From Pseudomonas caspiana (lineage in GTDB: Bacteria; Pseudomonadota; Gammaproteobacteria; Pseudomonadales; Pseudomonadaceae), in NCBI RefSeq assembly GCF_002158995.1, contig NZ_LOHF01000006.1, positions 1-64,000 on the forward strand: DNA of 64,000 nt, in the 5' to 3' direction. The notes under the pieces were generated by a model. It was not told the origin of the DNA and did no database searches. It saw nothing but the letters and a program-made list of their open reading frames with translations. Of the stretch, positions 45,505-54,492 are shown piece after piece. A program made the position numbers and the translations under genes. Within the stretch, counting starts at the first letter, position 1. The number at the start of each line of letters is the position of its first letter.

Positions 45505-46410
45505 TCAGCGCCCCAACGCCTGAATGAAGCTGATAAAGGCCCTCAACGGCGCAGGCACATTTCGTCGCCCCGGGTAATAAAGCATTAACCCTGGCTCATC
45601 CTGGCACCAATCATTCAGCAACAATTGCAGTTTTCCGTCAGCCAGACTTTGCGCGACAGCCTGCTCCAGGACAAACGCCACGCCAAGGTCACCTTCGGCA
45701 GCCTCTATCATCAGGGCCATGCGGTTGACGGTCAGCGAGCCCGGAACATCCAGCTCGATTTTTTCGCCCTTGCGCTCAAATTCCCAGGCATAACGCTCGC
45801 CTCTGGGCATTCTGATCCGGATACATTTATGCGCCATCAACTCTGCCGGGTGAGCGGGACGACCGTATTGCTGGAGATAGCCCGCAGAAGCCACGGGAAC
45901 GAAACGTGCCTTGCCGCCAAATGGCACGCCAATCATGTCAATCGGTACACTGCCGCCCAGCCGAATGCCCGCGTCACAGCCATCAGCGACGATGTCCACC
46001 GGCCGCTCCTCGTGGCGTAGCTCAAGCTCAATGCCCGGATGGAGCGTCATAAACTCCGGCACAACTTCCTTCAACAGATAACGTGCCGCGGCAAATGGGG
46101 TATTGATGCGCAGCTCACCGCTGATGCTGCCGTCCTGTTGGTGGTTTATCTCGTCGACGGCAATTTCAAGGTCACCCAGTAGCGGCCGAATTCGGGACAG
46201 GAACGCCTCACCTTCCAGCGTCAGCGCGACACTACGTGTGGTGCGATGAAACAGGCGCAGCTTGAGAGTGTGCTCAAGCTCGGTAATCCCGTGACTGAGG
46301 CTCGAAGGCGCCATGTGAAGCAATCGCGCGGCACTGCGGAAGCTGCCGGTTTCTGCAACGGCCAACGCCATGCGCAGGCCTTTCAGGCTAAGAGCATTGA
46401 TTAGTGGCAA
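45505..46410 (-). CDS. LysR-family transcriptional regulator
   Basis: 301 residues with an N-terminal helix-turn-helix (SFRSAARLLHMAPSSLSHGITELE) and a substrate-binding effector domain (about 90-295). It belongs to the common CrgA-like subgroup (LFHRTTRSVALTLEGEAF). It is divergent from the short-chain dehydrogenase gene 95 bases away, which it probably controls. Effector unknown. Confidence 0.9.
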   Translation of the reverse strand: MPLINALSLKGLRMALAVAETGSFRSAARLLHMAPSSLSHGITELEHTLKLRLFHRTTRSVALTLEGEAFLSRIRPLLGDLEIAVDEINHQQDGSISGELRINTPFAAARYLLKEVVPEFMTLHPGIELELRHEERPVDIVADGCDAGIRLGGSVPIDMIGVPFGGKARFVPVASAGYLQQYGRPAHPAELMAHKCIRIRMPRGERYAWEFERKGEKIELDVPGSLTVNRMALMIEAAEGDLGVAFVLEQAVAQSLADGKLQLLLNDWCQDEPGLMLYYPGRRNVPAPLRAFISFIQALGR

Positions 46411-46505
46411 TTTTCGATCAGCCTGTTCGTGATTGATGGACTATTCAGAACAGCATGCCCGGCCCATGCTTGATTTGGAATCCACAATCAAATGAGGACA
46501 TCAAC

Positions 46506-47339
46506 ATGTCTGCGTCATGGTTTATTACCGGTGCGAACTCTGGCTTCGGCCGCCTTATGACTGAAACGCTGCTTGAACGCGGTGACCGGGTCGCTGCCAC
46601 CTACCGCAGCGATGGGGCACTGGATGATCTGACGCATCGCTATCCCGAGCTGCTTGTTCCCATTCAACTGGACCTGACCGATAGCGAGCGCATCGCCCCG
46701 GCGGTCGCTGAGGCATTTCAGGCATTGGATCGTATCGACATCGTCATCAGCAACGCCGGTTACGGGACCTTCGGGGCTGTGGAAGAGCTTTCGCCGGTGC
46801 AGATCAGACGTCAGATCGAGACCAATCTGCTCGGCTCGATCTTTTTCATCCAGGCGCTGTTACCTCACCTGCGTAAACAAGAAAGCGGTCGTGTTCTTCA
46901 AGTCAGTTCCGAAGGGGGAAGGATCAGCTATCCAGGCTTCAGCCTGTACCACGCCAGCAAATGGGGACAGGAAGGTTTTATCGAAGCAGTTGCTCAGGAA
47001 GTCGCTCACTTTGGCATCGAGATGTGCCTGCTGGAGCCGGGCCCAACGGCCACGAACTTCCTTGCCGGTATTGACAGTGCGCGACCGTCCGCCGCTTATG
47101 AAAAGAGTCCGGTGGGCAAGCTGCGCAGTCGCCTTCAGAGTGGCGAGTTCAGCCCTCACATGGGCAACCCGATCAAGATCGCTCAGCAAATGATCGCTAT
47201 CGCACAAGCGGATGTACTACCCCTTCGAGTGCCGTTGGGCAGTATTGCTTGGGACAATATCAACACGAAATTGTACGAGCGCCAAGCCTTGTTAAATACC
47301 CAGAAAAACGTGGCTTATCGTTGTGATGTCGACATGTAG
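46506..47339 (+). CDS. short-chain dehydrogenase/reductase
   Basis: 277-residue classical SDR: cofactor motif TGANSGFG at the N-terminus, NAGYG, and the catalytic YxxxK (YHASK) with a Ser upstream (LQVSSEGG). An oxidoreductase using NAD(P)H on an unknown substrate. GAGGA lies 8 bases before ATG 46506; the frame is open back to 46455 but without family similarity. Divergent from, and probably controlled by, the LysR gene. Confidence 0.88.
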   Translation: MSASWFITGANSGFGRLMTETLLERGDRVAATYRSDGALDDLTHRYPELLVPIQLDLTDSERIAPAVAEAFQALDRIDIVISNAGYGTFGAVEELSPVQIRRQIETNLLGSIFFIQALLPHLRKQESGRVLQVSSEGGRISYPGFSLYHASKWGQEGFIEAVAQEVAHFGIEMCLLEPGPTATNFLAGIDSARPSAAYEKSPVGKLRSRLQSGEFSPHMGNPIKIAQQMIAIAQADVLPLRVPLGSIAWDNINTKLYERQALLNTQKNVAYRCDVDM

Positions 47340-47452
47340 TATGATTTTCATCAATTCCGATAATCAACGGAAGCATTTGAAATTATTAATGAAATAGCGT
47401 CCCCTTACGAACCGCAACTATCAAGTTGTCTCGCAAGTCTGGAGCTTTTGTT

Positions 47453-48115
47453 TTGCCCCTCATTTTTAAAGATTTAAAAAATGCTTCACTCATGTTCCTG
47501 CTCAAGCTTGCACTGACGGGCATCATTTTCGGGATGATCTGGCTGGACATCGCCGTATTTGATACGCAACTTCTAGAGGTTTCATTTACCGAAATCACTC
47601 AGGAACTGCTGCTTTTCGCCTGCGCCCTGCTCTTCTGGTTGTCACCTGCAAGCGATGGACAGAAAGGCTTCAACAACTTGGCTGCAGGCTTCTTCGCCTG
47701 TTTGTTGATGAGGGAGCTGGATGGCCTTTTCGACCCCATCAGCCACAGCGCCTGGTGTTGGCCATTTCTGCTGATCGCTATTACGTCGTTGACCATTGCC
47801 TTCAAGCCAGCGAATCGCCAAGACACTTTGCGTGCGTTGGCAGCCTTCACCCGAACACCTGCTTTCGGGACGATATCAACCGGCTTGTGCGTGTTGGTGT
47901 TTTCCAGGGTATTTGGTATGGGAGCGCTTTGGCATCTGATTCTGGATGACGGCTACGCTCGACTGGCCAAGACTGCTGTGGAAGAAGAGATCGAATTGAT
48001 GACTTACGCCATGTGGCTGTCAGCGAGTGTCGGTTACTGGCTGCAACAGCGGTCTGTGGCTGCGGATGCTCCGAGCCGGGTGGAGACCTCAAAACTGCAG
48101 ACGAGAACTATCTGA
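47453..48115 (+). CDS. unknown inner-membrane protein
   Basis: About 220 residues with five or six hydrophobic helices (LKLALTGIIFGMIWLDIA, ELLLFACALLFWL, FLLIAITSLTIAF, ISTGLCVLVFSRVFGMGALW, AMWLSASVGYWL). No family recognised. No ATG stands near the beginning: TTG 47453 is chosen because GGAG lies 8 bases upstream; ATG 47492 would cut into the first helix region and TTG 47426 lacks a ribosome site. The surrounding spacer is AT-rich. Confidence 0.6.
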   Translation: MPLIFKDLKNASLMFLLKLALTGIIFGMIWLDIAVFDTQLLEVSFTEITQELLLFACALLFWLSPASDGQKGFNNLAAGFFACLLMRELDGLFDPISHSAWCWPFLLIAITSLTIAFKPANRQDTLRALAAFTRTPAFGTISTGLCVLVFSRVFGMGALWHLILDDGYARLAKTAVEEEIELMTYAMWLSASVGYWLQQRSVAADAPSRVETSKLQTRTI

Positions 48116-48141
48116 GGCCAAGTTAAATCACAAGCCGGATC

Positions 48142-48236
48142 CCTGTAGAAGCTCACCGAGGTTACGAGGCGAGCGATGGCGGAGTGTCAGACAAACCGTG
48201 ATCGCTGGCCTCGTAACCTCGGTGAGCGCCTACAGG
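48142..48236. repeat. REPIN, copy 1 of a matched pair
   Basis: Arms with CTCACCGAGGTTACGAGG and its complement enclose GCGATGGCGG...CCGTGATCGC around a central TGTCAGACAAA, with CTGTAG and CTACAG ends. The copy at 51153 has the same arms and the same central element in reverse orientation (TTTGTCTGACA). Confidence 0.85.
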
Positions 48237-48323
48237 ATCGGGGGGCAACTAGAAATAAGGGCCAAGTTCTGGTTCCTGCAGACCAACAATTTCACAGCCA
48301 CAAGAAAACTACTGCAGCCAAAA

Positions 48324-48920
48324 TCAAACGCTGTCTGGAACGCCCAGCAGCTGCCTGGTCGTCTTCATAGACATCTGCAGAGGCCGACCATCACGTTGCA
48401 GCTTGTTCAGCAGGCTGGCGCCCAACCACATCTGATACAGCGTTTCCGCCAACTGTTGGGCATCTTGCCCCGGCAGACAACCTTCGGTCTGGCCTTGCCT
48501 GATACACGCACTGAGCCGCAGCACGATTTGCTCGGCACCGTCACGCAAGGTGATACGCATCGACTCGGACAAGTCCGCCACTTCGGCGCTTAACTTGACC
48601 ACCAGGCACTCATTGCCGCTGAACGGCTCGACGCAACGCTGCTGCCATCCAAGCCAGTAATCCATAAGCCGCTCGCGAGGCGTCAACCCTGGCAAGGCCA
48701 GGCGTCTGTCCATGTCAGCGAGATAGCCAGCGAAGTAATCTTCCAGCAAGGCTTGCCCGTACTGCTCCTTGGATTTGAAGTAGTGATAGAACGAGCCCTT
48801 GGGCACGCCCGCTACTTGCAGGAGTTCGCTGAGGCCCACGCTAGTGAAGCCCTTCCCGGCCATCATGCGGTGGCCGGTGTCGAGTAAATGCTGGCGAGTG
48901 TCGTCGTAGGTCGGTTTCAT
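48324..48920 (-). CDS. nemR: TetR-family electrophile sensor, NemR-like
   Basis: 198-residue repressor with a TetR helix-turn-helix (VGLSELLQVAGVPKGSFYHYFKSKEQYG, in two halves). The segment GNECLVVKLSAEVADLSE aligns with E. coli NemR around Cys106, the redox-sensing cysteine; here it is Cys105. NemR releases DNA on reaction with HOCl, quinones or methylglyoxal. It is divergent from a DJ-1/PfpI gene and near an old yellow enzyme gene, the same partners as in E. coli in function, and two matching operators lie in the promoter region. Confidence 0.88.
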   Translation of the reverse strand: MKPTYDDTRQHLLDTGHRMMAGKGFTSVGLSELLQVAGVPKGSFYHYFKSKEQYGQALLEDYFAGYLADMDRRLALPGLTPRERLMDYWLGWQQRCVEPFSGNECLVVKLSAEVADLSESMRITLRDGAEQIVLRLSACIRQGQTEGCLPGQDAQQLAETLYQMWLGASLLNKLQRDGRPLQMSMKTTRQLLGVPDSV

Positions 48921-48941
48921 GAAACGGAAAATATCAAAAAT

Positions 48942-48956
48942 TAGACCAGTCGTCTA
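48942..48956. promoter_or_regulatory. NemR operator 1
   Basis: TAGACCAGTCGTCTA, an imperfect palindrome with the TAGAC...GTCTA half-sites of NemR boxes, 22 bases before the nemR start. Reverse complement of operator 2 exactly, so it suits autorepression. Confidence 0.8.
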
Positions 48957-49017
48957 TTGTTTGAACCATTTAGCCGGATCCTTGACCAACCCTGAGCAAA
49001 CGCATTGAAAAAAACTC

Positions 49018-49032
49018 TAGACGACTGGTCTA
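49018..49032. promoter_or_regulatory. NemR operator 2
   Basis: TAGACGACTGGTCTA, the exact reverse complement of operator 1, about 104 bases before the DJ-1/PfpI gene start. The two copies are 62 bases apart and could share repression of the divergent promoters. Confidence 0.8.
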
Positions 49033-49135
49033 TTCCTAGTCTAAGCTTTGTCCCATCGGTGACCTGAAGCGCTGACGGTTTAGCCTCGGCGTCGCTTCTC
49101 TTCATTGCCACCCCTTCACCTTCGAGGAATACTTT

Positions 49136-49813
49136 ATGAAAATTCTGATGGTTCTGACTTCGCACGATCAATTGGGTAATACCGGCAAAAAAACCGGCTT
49201 CTGGCTAGAAGAGTTTGCGGCCCCCTACTTCGCATTCAAGGATGCCGGTGCCGAGATTACCGTCGTCTCGCCAGCCGGTGGCCAGCCACCGCTTGATCCA
49301 AAAAGTGACGAGCCGGATGCGCAAACCGCCGAGACAGATCGCTTCCGCAAAGATGCTGATGCTCAGCGCGTACTCGCCAACACCGGACTGCTGTCAGGTG
49401 TCCGCGCTGAAGATTTCGACGCCGTCTTCTATCCAGGTGGCCACGGTCCACTGTGGGATCTGGCTGTAGACAAGGATTCGATTGCGCTGATCGAAGCCTT
49501 TGACCGCAGCAACAAACCTCACGGCTTTGTCTGCCACGCACCTGGCGTCCTGATTAATGTCAAAGGCGCAGACGGCAAACCGTTGGTCAGTGGCCGCAAA
49601 GTGACTGGTTTTACCAACTCGGAAGAAGAAGCCGTTGGCCTGACTGACGTAGTGCCTTTCTTGATCGAAGACGAATTCCAGCGTCTGGGCGGGGACTACT
49701 CCAAACTTGGCGACTGGCAGGTTTATGTTGTTGAAGACGGTCAACTGGTCACAGGCCAGAACCCTGCCAGCTCGGCAGCAGTGGCTAAAGCGTTACTGAA
49801 AAAACTGGGCTGA
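49136..49813 (+). CDS. DJ-1/PfpI-family protein, probable glyoxalase III-like
   Basis: 225 residues of the class I glutamine amidotransferase-like superfamily, close to the type that has the pattern LTSHDQLGNTGKKTGFWLEE. The nucleophile Cys is at about 133 in GFVCHAPGVL, followed directly by His, and a Glu lies in FWLEEF. Such Hsp31/HchA-like proteins convert methylglyoxal to lactate or remove reactive aldehydes. ATG 49136 is preceded by GAGGAATAC. Divergent from nemR, with operator 2 upstream. Confidence 0.85.
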   Translation: MKILMVLTSHDQLGNTGKKTGFWLEEFAAPYFAFKDAGAEITVVSPAGGQPPLDPKSDEPDAQTAETDRFRKDADAQRVLANTGLLSGVRAEDFDAVFYPGGHGPLWDLAVDKDSIALIEAFDRSNKPHGFVCHAPGVLINVKGADGKPLVSGRKVTGFTNSEEEAVGLTDVVPFLIEDEFQRLGGDYSKLGDWQVYVVEDGQLVTGQNPASSAAVAKALLKKLG

Positions 49814-49895
49814 TCCCTCACTTCTACGCCCTGCGACACGATTACAGTGGGCGCCAAGCCGAACGGCAAAGCGTCCATTATTTTTAAACGATAAT

Positions 49896-49910
49896 TAGTC
49901 GACTGGTCTA
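49896..49910. promoter_or_regulatory. NemR operator 3
   Basis: TAGTCGACTGGTCTA differs from operator 2 at one base and lies 39 bases before the old yellow enzyme start. It shows that the flavin enzyme is controlled from its own promoter by the same repressor. Confidence 0.8.
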
Positions 49911-49948
49911 ATAAAAATTGGACATTTAACGTCGACCAAGGCAGATCA

Positions 49949-51085
49949 ATGAGCAACTCAGTAAAGAACAGCAATTTCTTCACCCCGACCCAACTGGGCC
50001 ATCACAGCCTCAAAAACCGCATCGTCCTGCCGCCCCTCACCCGGCAACGCAGCAGCCAGCCTGGCAACGTCGCCAACGAGCTAATGGCGCAGTACTACAG
50101 CCAGCGCGCAGGTGCCGGGTTTCTGGTTACCGAAGGTACGCAAATCGAGCCGCGCGGTCAGGGCTACGCCTGGACCCCAGGTATCTACACACCCGAGCAA
50201 ATCGCTGGCTGGCGTAAAGTCACCGAAGCGGTGCATGCCGAAGGCGGCGTCATCTTCGCCCAGCTGTGGCATGTCGGTCGGGTGTCTCATACCGCGCTGC
50301 AACCAAATGGCGACGCCCCCGTATCGGCGTCTGCCATCGCGGCGGATCAGGTGAGCGTGTTTATCGAAACCGCGCCAGGTGCTGGCGAACTGGTCAAACC
50401 TTCTGTGCCAAGGGCACTGACCACTGATGAAGTGCAAGAGCTTGTTCAGCTCTATATTCAAGCGGCACGCAATGCTATCGAAGCCGGTTTCGACGGCATC
50501 GAATTGCACTGCGCCAATGGCTATCTGGTTAACCAGTTCATCTCGGCTCACAGCAATCACCGCGAAGATCAGTACGGCGGCTCACTGGATAATCGCCTGC
50601 GCTTCCTGCGTGAAATTGTCGCCGGTGTTGCCGAGTGCATTGGCAAAGAGAGGGTCGGCGTACGTTTTGCCCCTCTGTTCACGACTACGGATGAAGACCG
50701 TACTTATCTGGGTCTGGTGGAGGAAGATCCGCACGCTACGTACATCGAAGCCATCAAGATTCTGGAAAACGCTGGTATTGCTTATCTGTCCATCGCCGAA
50801 GCTGACTGGGATAACGCGCCAGCCATGCCTGAAGCATTTCGTCGTGACGTGAGAAGCACCTTCAGCGGAGCCATCATGTATGCCGGCAAATACACAGCGC
50901 AAAGCGGCTCGGCGCTGCTGTACTCAGGATTGGCGGACCTTGTTGCGTTTGGTCGCCCGTTCATTGCCAACCCGGACCTGCCAGCCCGTATCGCCAATGA
51001 CTGGCCGCTGAACCCAATCAACCCGGCCACGGTGTATGGCGGCAATGCCGAGGGCTATGTGGATTACCCGTTGTACGCTGAATGA
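49949..51085 (+). CDS. nemA: old yellow enzyme, NemA-like ene-reductase
   Basis: 378-residue FMN-dependent reductase with a TIM barrel. Seen: SLKNRIVLPPLTRQRS, AQLWHVGRVSH and the active-site ELHCANGYLVNQF segment holding the His-x-x-Asn pair and Tyr, then YGGSLDNRLRF and the FMN phosphate region (VAFGRPFIANPDL). It uses NAD(P)H to reduce N-ethylmaleimide, quinones and other electrophilic alkenes or nitro compounds. Most family members have HGAH or HGAN at the active site; here it is HCAN. Regulated by operator 3. Confidence 0.92.
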   Translation: MSNSVKNSNFFTPTQLGHHSLKNRIVLPPLTRQRSSQPGNVANELMAQYYSQRAGAGFLVTEGTQIEPRGQGYAWTPGIYTPEQIAGWRKVTEAVHAEGGVIFAQLWHVGRVSHTALQPNGDAPVSASAIAADQVSVFIETAPGAGELVKPSVPRALTTDEVQELVQLYIQAARNAIEAGFDGIELHCANGYLVNQFISAHSNHREDQYGGSLDNRLRFLREIVAGVAECIGKERVGVRFAPLFTTTDEDRTYLGLVEEDPHATYIEAIKILENAGIAYLSIAEADWDNAPAMPEAFRRDVRSTFSGAIMYAGKYTAQSGSALLYSGLADLVAFGRPFIANPDLPARIANDWPLNPINPATVYGGNAEGYVDYPLYAE

Positions 51086-51152
51086 CGGCTGAAGCCTGAT
51101 GTGGCGGGGGCGATCCTGTTTTGACGCCGCGCCGTCACACAGCAACAATTAA

Positions 51153-51249
51153 CCTGTAGGAACTCACCGAGGTTACGAGTGCCAGCGATAGCGGTTTGTC
51201 TGACATTCCGCCATCGCTGGCACTCGTCACCTCGGTGTGCTCCTACAGG
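51153..51249. repeat. REPIN, copy 2 of a matched pair
   Basis: Arms ACTCACCGAGGTTACGAGTG and CACTCGTCACCTCGGTGTG around GCGATAGCGG...CCGCCATCGC with a central TTTGTCTGACATT, bounded by CCTGTAGGA and TCCTACAGG. Same family as copy 1. It lies between nemA and the YdiJ-type gene. Confidence 0.85.
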
Positions 51250-51301
51250 GCCAGGTTCAATCAGGAGTATTTCTTTTGGCTTGAAAGGTGTCGGTTTGCG
51301 C

Positions 51302-54300
51302 TTAGACTTCCCTCAAGCGCGCCAACAAAACCTGCAACGGATGAAGCACCGTTGCCCCCTCCTGGCGCTTGACCTGACTGCGGCAGGAATAACCGTCAGC
51401 AACGACCCGCCCGGACTGGTTGAACTTCTGGATCAACAGTTTCCAGGATTGACCGTAGATGATGTCCGACGTGGCGGCGTTTCGTGTTTCGTGCCCGTAG
51501 GTCCCCGACATCCCGCAACATCCGCTGGCCTGAACCTGGAGCTTTAGCCCTGCGCGCTCAAAAATCTTTTGCCACAAGCCGATGCTGCCCGGCTCATTGG
51601 TTTTTTCCGTGCAGTGCGGGAGGAAGTGGTAAGGCTCGGCCTCCCTCAGCGACTCGCCTTGCGGCAGCGCATTAATCAGCCACTCTTGCGCCAGCAGCAC
51701 CGACGGCGCCTTGTCGGCCTCCAGCGTCTTGGCGTATTCCTGTCGGTAAACCAGGGTCATGGCTGGGTCCAGCCCCACCAATGGCACGTCGTACTGCTGA
51801 AGATTGAAAAGCGACTGGCCATTGAAGCTGGCGGCCTTTTCAAACGCTTTGAGAAAACCCTGCACTTGAAGCGGCTTGCCATTGGGTGCATAGGGTGCCA
51901 GATAAACCTTGTAGCCAAGCCTTGAGATCAGCTCTACCCAGTCAGCCAGTAACGGGGTTTCGAAGAAACGGGTAAACGCGTCCTGAACCAGGATCACACT
52001 TTTCGCCCGCTGTGCGTCCGACAGCATGGCGAGACGCTGAGGGGTCGCCACTTCTACGTTCCAGCGTCGGCAAACGGCGGTGAAGTCCATCAGGCTGAGC
52101 AATGGGCTGTCGACCATTCCCGCGATGCGCTCAAGGCCCCAACGAACCGGGCGAGCACTCATGGCGAAATTGTAGAGTCGCGGCATCCTGGCGATGTAAG
52201 GAACGGTGTATTCCAGAGAACCGATCAAGTAGTCCTTGAGTGGGCGCAGATAGCGGGTGTGATAAAGCTCAAGAAAGCGCGAGCGAAACTCGGGCACGTT
52301 CACCTTCACAGGGCATTGCCCGGCGCAGGATTTACACGCCAGGCAACCCGCCATCGCGTCATAAACCTCATGGGAAAAATCTTCCTGCCCGAGCTTTTGC
52401 CGGACGGTATTGATCGCTCGCCGGGCAATGTTCTGCGTTGCACCCGAGGCGGCCGTCAGTACATCAACGCCCTGCGCGCCCTGCAAGCGCAGCCATTCGC
52501 GGAGCAGCGAAGCGCGCCCCTTGGGCGAATGAATACGATTGCGGGTGGCCTTCCAGGACGGACACATGGCGTCATCAGGGTCGAAGTTGTAGCACGCGCC
52601 ATTACCGTTGCAGTGAAGCGCGGCGTCATAGCTCTGCCAGACACGCTCATCAATCGTGCGGTCCAGCTCGCCACGCAATCGGACTTCGTCCACCAACGTC
52701 AATTTTGCGGCCGGCACCGTTGCGGGGGTCGCGATCTTGCCTGGATTGAGCTGGTCGTGCGGGTCGAACGCCGCCTTGAGTGCTTGTAATGCAGGGTAAA
52801 GCTCACCGAAGTAGTCAGGGACATATTGCGACCTCAACCCCTTGCCATGCTCGCCCCACAACAGGCCACCATGTTTTTGCGTCAGTGCCGCGACAGCATC
52901 GGAGATCGGCCGGATCAGGGCTGCTTGAACCGGATCCTTCATGTCCAGAATCGGCCGAACGTGCAGCACGCCCGCATCGACATGACCAAACATCCCGTAT
53001 TGCAGGTTGTGGCTGTCCAGCAGCGCCCGGAACTCCTGAATGAAATCTGCGAGATTTTCAGGCGGCACAGCAGTGTCCTCAACGAAAGGCTGCGGCCGGG
53101 CTTCACCTTTGACGTTACCGAGCAAGCCCACCGCTCGTTTACGCATGGCATAAATACGTTTGAGCGCATCAGCGCCTATTGCGAGGGTGTGGCCCAGGCG
53201 CACAACAGATGTGTCACGCTGCAAGTGCAAGACGAAGTCGTGGACTTTTTGCTGGACGACCTCTTCGTTATCACCGCTGAACTCGATGATGTTGATGCCC
53301 AGGGTTGGCGTATCGGGATTTTCCGGGAAGTACTCTGCGACGCCATGCCAGACGATATCTTTCATCGCCAGCATCAGCACTTTCGAATCCACGGTCTCGA
53401 TGGACAGCGGCTTCATTTCCATCAAGGCTTTGGCGTCGCGCAACGCATCCATGAAACCGGCGTAGCGCACATTCACCAGAATCGAATATTTGGGGATAGG
53501 CAGGACGTTGAGTTTGGCTTCAACGATAAAGCCGAGCGAGCCTTCGGAACCGCAAAGCACACTGTTCAGGTTGAAGCGCCCGTCCGCCTCGCGCAGGTGC
53601 GCCAGATCGTAGCCGGTCAAGCAGCGGTTGAGTTTCGGGAACGTGCTTTCGATCAGTTCGGCCTGGGTCTCGACGATGTCCAGCGCACAGCGATACGCCT
53701 CGCCAACACGGTCAGTCTGGTTGACCAGCGCCTGTAACTGTTCGGCGTCGATCGGCAGGCTATCGAGGCGACTGCCACCCAGCATCACCGTGGATAACTC
53801 GAGCACATGATCGCGGGTCTTGCCATAGGTGCAACTGCCCTGCCCGCTCGCATCGGTGTTGATCATGCCGCCAATGGTGGCTCGATTCGAGGTTGAAAGC
53901 TCCGGTGCGAAAAACAGCCCGTGAGGTTTGAGCGCAGCGTTGAGCTGATCCTTGACCACACCGCTCTGGACCCTGACCCAGCGCTCTTCGACGTTGATTT
54001 CAAGGATATTGTTCAAATGCCGTGACAGGTCGACGACCACACCATCCGTCAGCGATTGGCCGTTGGTGCCTGTACCGCCGCCACGAGGCGTGAGCACTAC
54101 CGAACTGTGTTCAGGCTTGGCGACAAGCCGCGAAACAATCGCAACGTCCTGCTCATCCAGCGGAAACACCGCGGCCTGGGGCAGACGTTGATAAATCGAG
54201 TTGTCCGTTGCCAACACGGTCCGGCCGCCATAATCACGCGCAATCTCCCCGCGAAAGCCCGCCGCCCCAAGGGCATCAAGAAAGGCTTCATACGTCGTAC

Positions 54301-54334
54301 TTTGGGCAACTGCCGGGGACAAACGGGCGATCAT
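51302..54334 (-). CDS. ydiJ: FAD-linked dehydrogenase with Fe-S and CCG domains, YdiJ-type
   Basis: 1010 residues. An N-terminal FAD-binding type 4 domain (about 45-280; RGGGTGTNGQSL and NTDASGQGSCTYGKT), an FAD-oxidase C-terminal domain (about 290-545), a ferredoxin-like region with CLACKSCAGQCPVK near 665 plus CNGNGACYN before it, and a C-terminal CCG domain (SGCCGMSGTYG). E. coli YdiJ is a D-2-hydroxyglutarate dehydrogenase; D-lactate oxidation is a possible alternative. Divergent from a LysR gene 158 bases away, likely its regulator. Confidence 0.88.
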   Translation of the reverse strand: MIARLSPAVAQSTTYEAFLDALGAAGFRGEIARDYGGRTVLATDNSIYQRLPQAAVFPLDEQDVAIVSRLVAKPEHSSVVLTPRGGGTGTNGQSLTDGVVVDLSRHLNNILEINVEERWVRVQSGVVKDQLNAALKPHGLFFAPELSTSNRATIGGMINTDASGQGSCTYGKTRDHVLELSTVMLGGSRLDSLPIDAEQLQALVNQTDRVGEAYRCALDIVETQAELIESTFPKLNRCLTGYDLAHLREADGRFNLNSVLCGSEGSLGFIVEAKLNVLPIPKYSILVNVRYAGFMDALRDAKALMEMKPLSIETVDSKVLMLAMKDIVWHGVAEYFPENPDTPTLGINIIEFSGDNEEVVQQKVHDFVLHLQRDTSVVRLGHTLAIGADALKRIYAMRKRAVGLLGNVKGEARPQPFVEDTAVPPENLADFIQEFRALLDSHNLQYGMFGHVDAGVLHVRPILDMKDPVQAALIRPISDAVAALTQKHGGLLWGEHGKGLRSQYVPDYFGELYPALQALKAAFDPHDQLNPGKIATPATVPAAKLTLVDEVRLRGELDRTIDERVWQSYDAALHCNGNGACYNFDPDDAMCPSWKATRNRIHSPKGRASLLREWLRLQGAQGVDVLTAASGATQNIARRAINTVRQKLGQEDFSHEVYDAMAGCLACKSCAGQCPVKVNVPEFRSRFLELYHTRYLRPLKDYLIGSLEYTVPYIARMPRLYNFAMSARPVRWGLERIAGMVDSPLLSLMDFTAVCRRWNVEVATPQRLAMLSDAQRAKSVILVQDAFTRFFETPLLADWVELISRLGYKVYLAPYAPNGKPLQVQGFLKAFEKAASFNGQSLFNLQQYDVPLVGLDPAMTLVYRQEYAKTLEADKAPSVLLAQEWLINALPQGESLREAEPYHFLPHCTEKTNEPGSIGLWQKIFERAGLKLQVQASGCCGMSGTYGHETRNAATSDIIYGQSWKLLIQKFNQSGRVVADGYSCRSQVKRQEGATVLHPLQVLLARLREV

Positions 54335-54492
54335 ATGGAATTCCTACAGGCCAAGAAGCTAATCTATGCATTCACGTTGCGTATGCTCGGCTTGACGGGC
54401 GCAGAGCATCAGATTCTATTTTTTGTTAATTTTTACGCCTCTCAGCCTTTGTCACAAACGTAATTCCTGCTGATTTTGCATGAGCTTTATGA

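Noticed and set aside
48142..51249. Transposon or integron ends around the nemR block
   Set aside because: The bordering repeats are REPINs (GTAGGAGC class) present at several other places in the window; there is no transposase and no target-site duplication.
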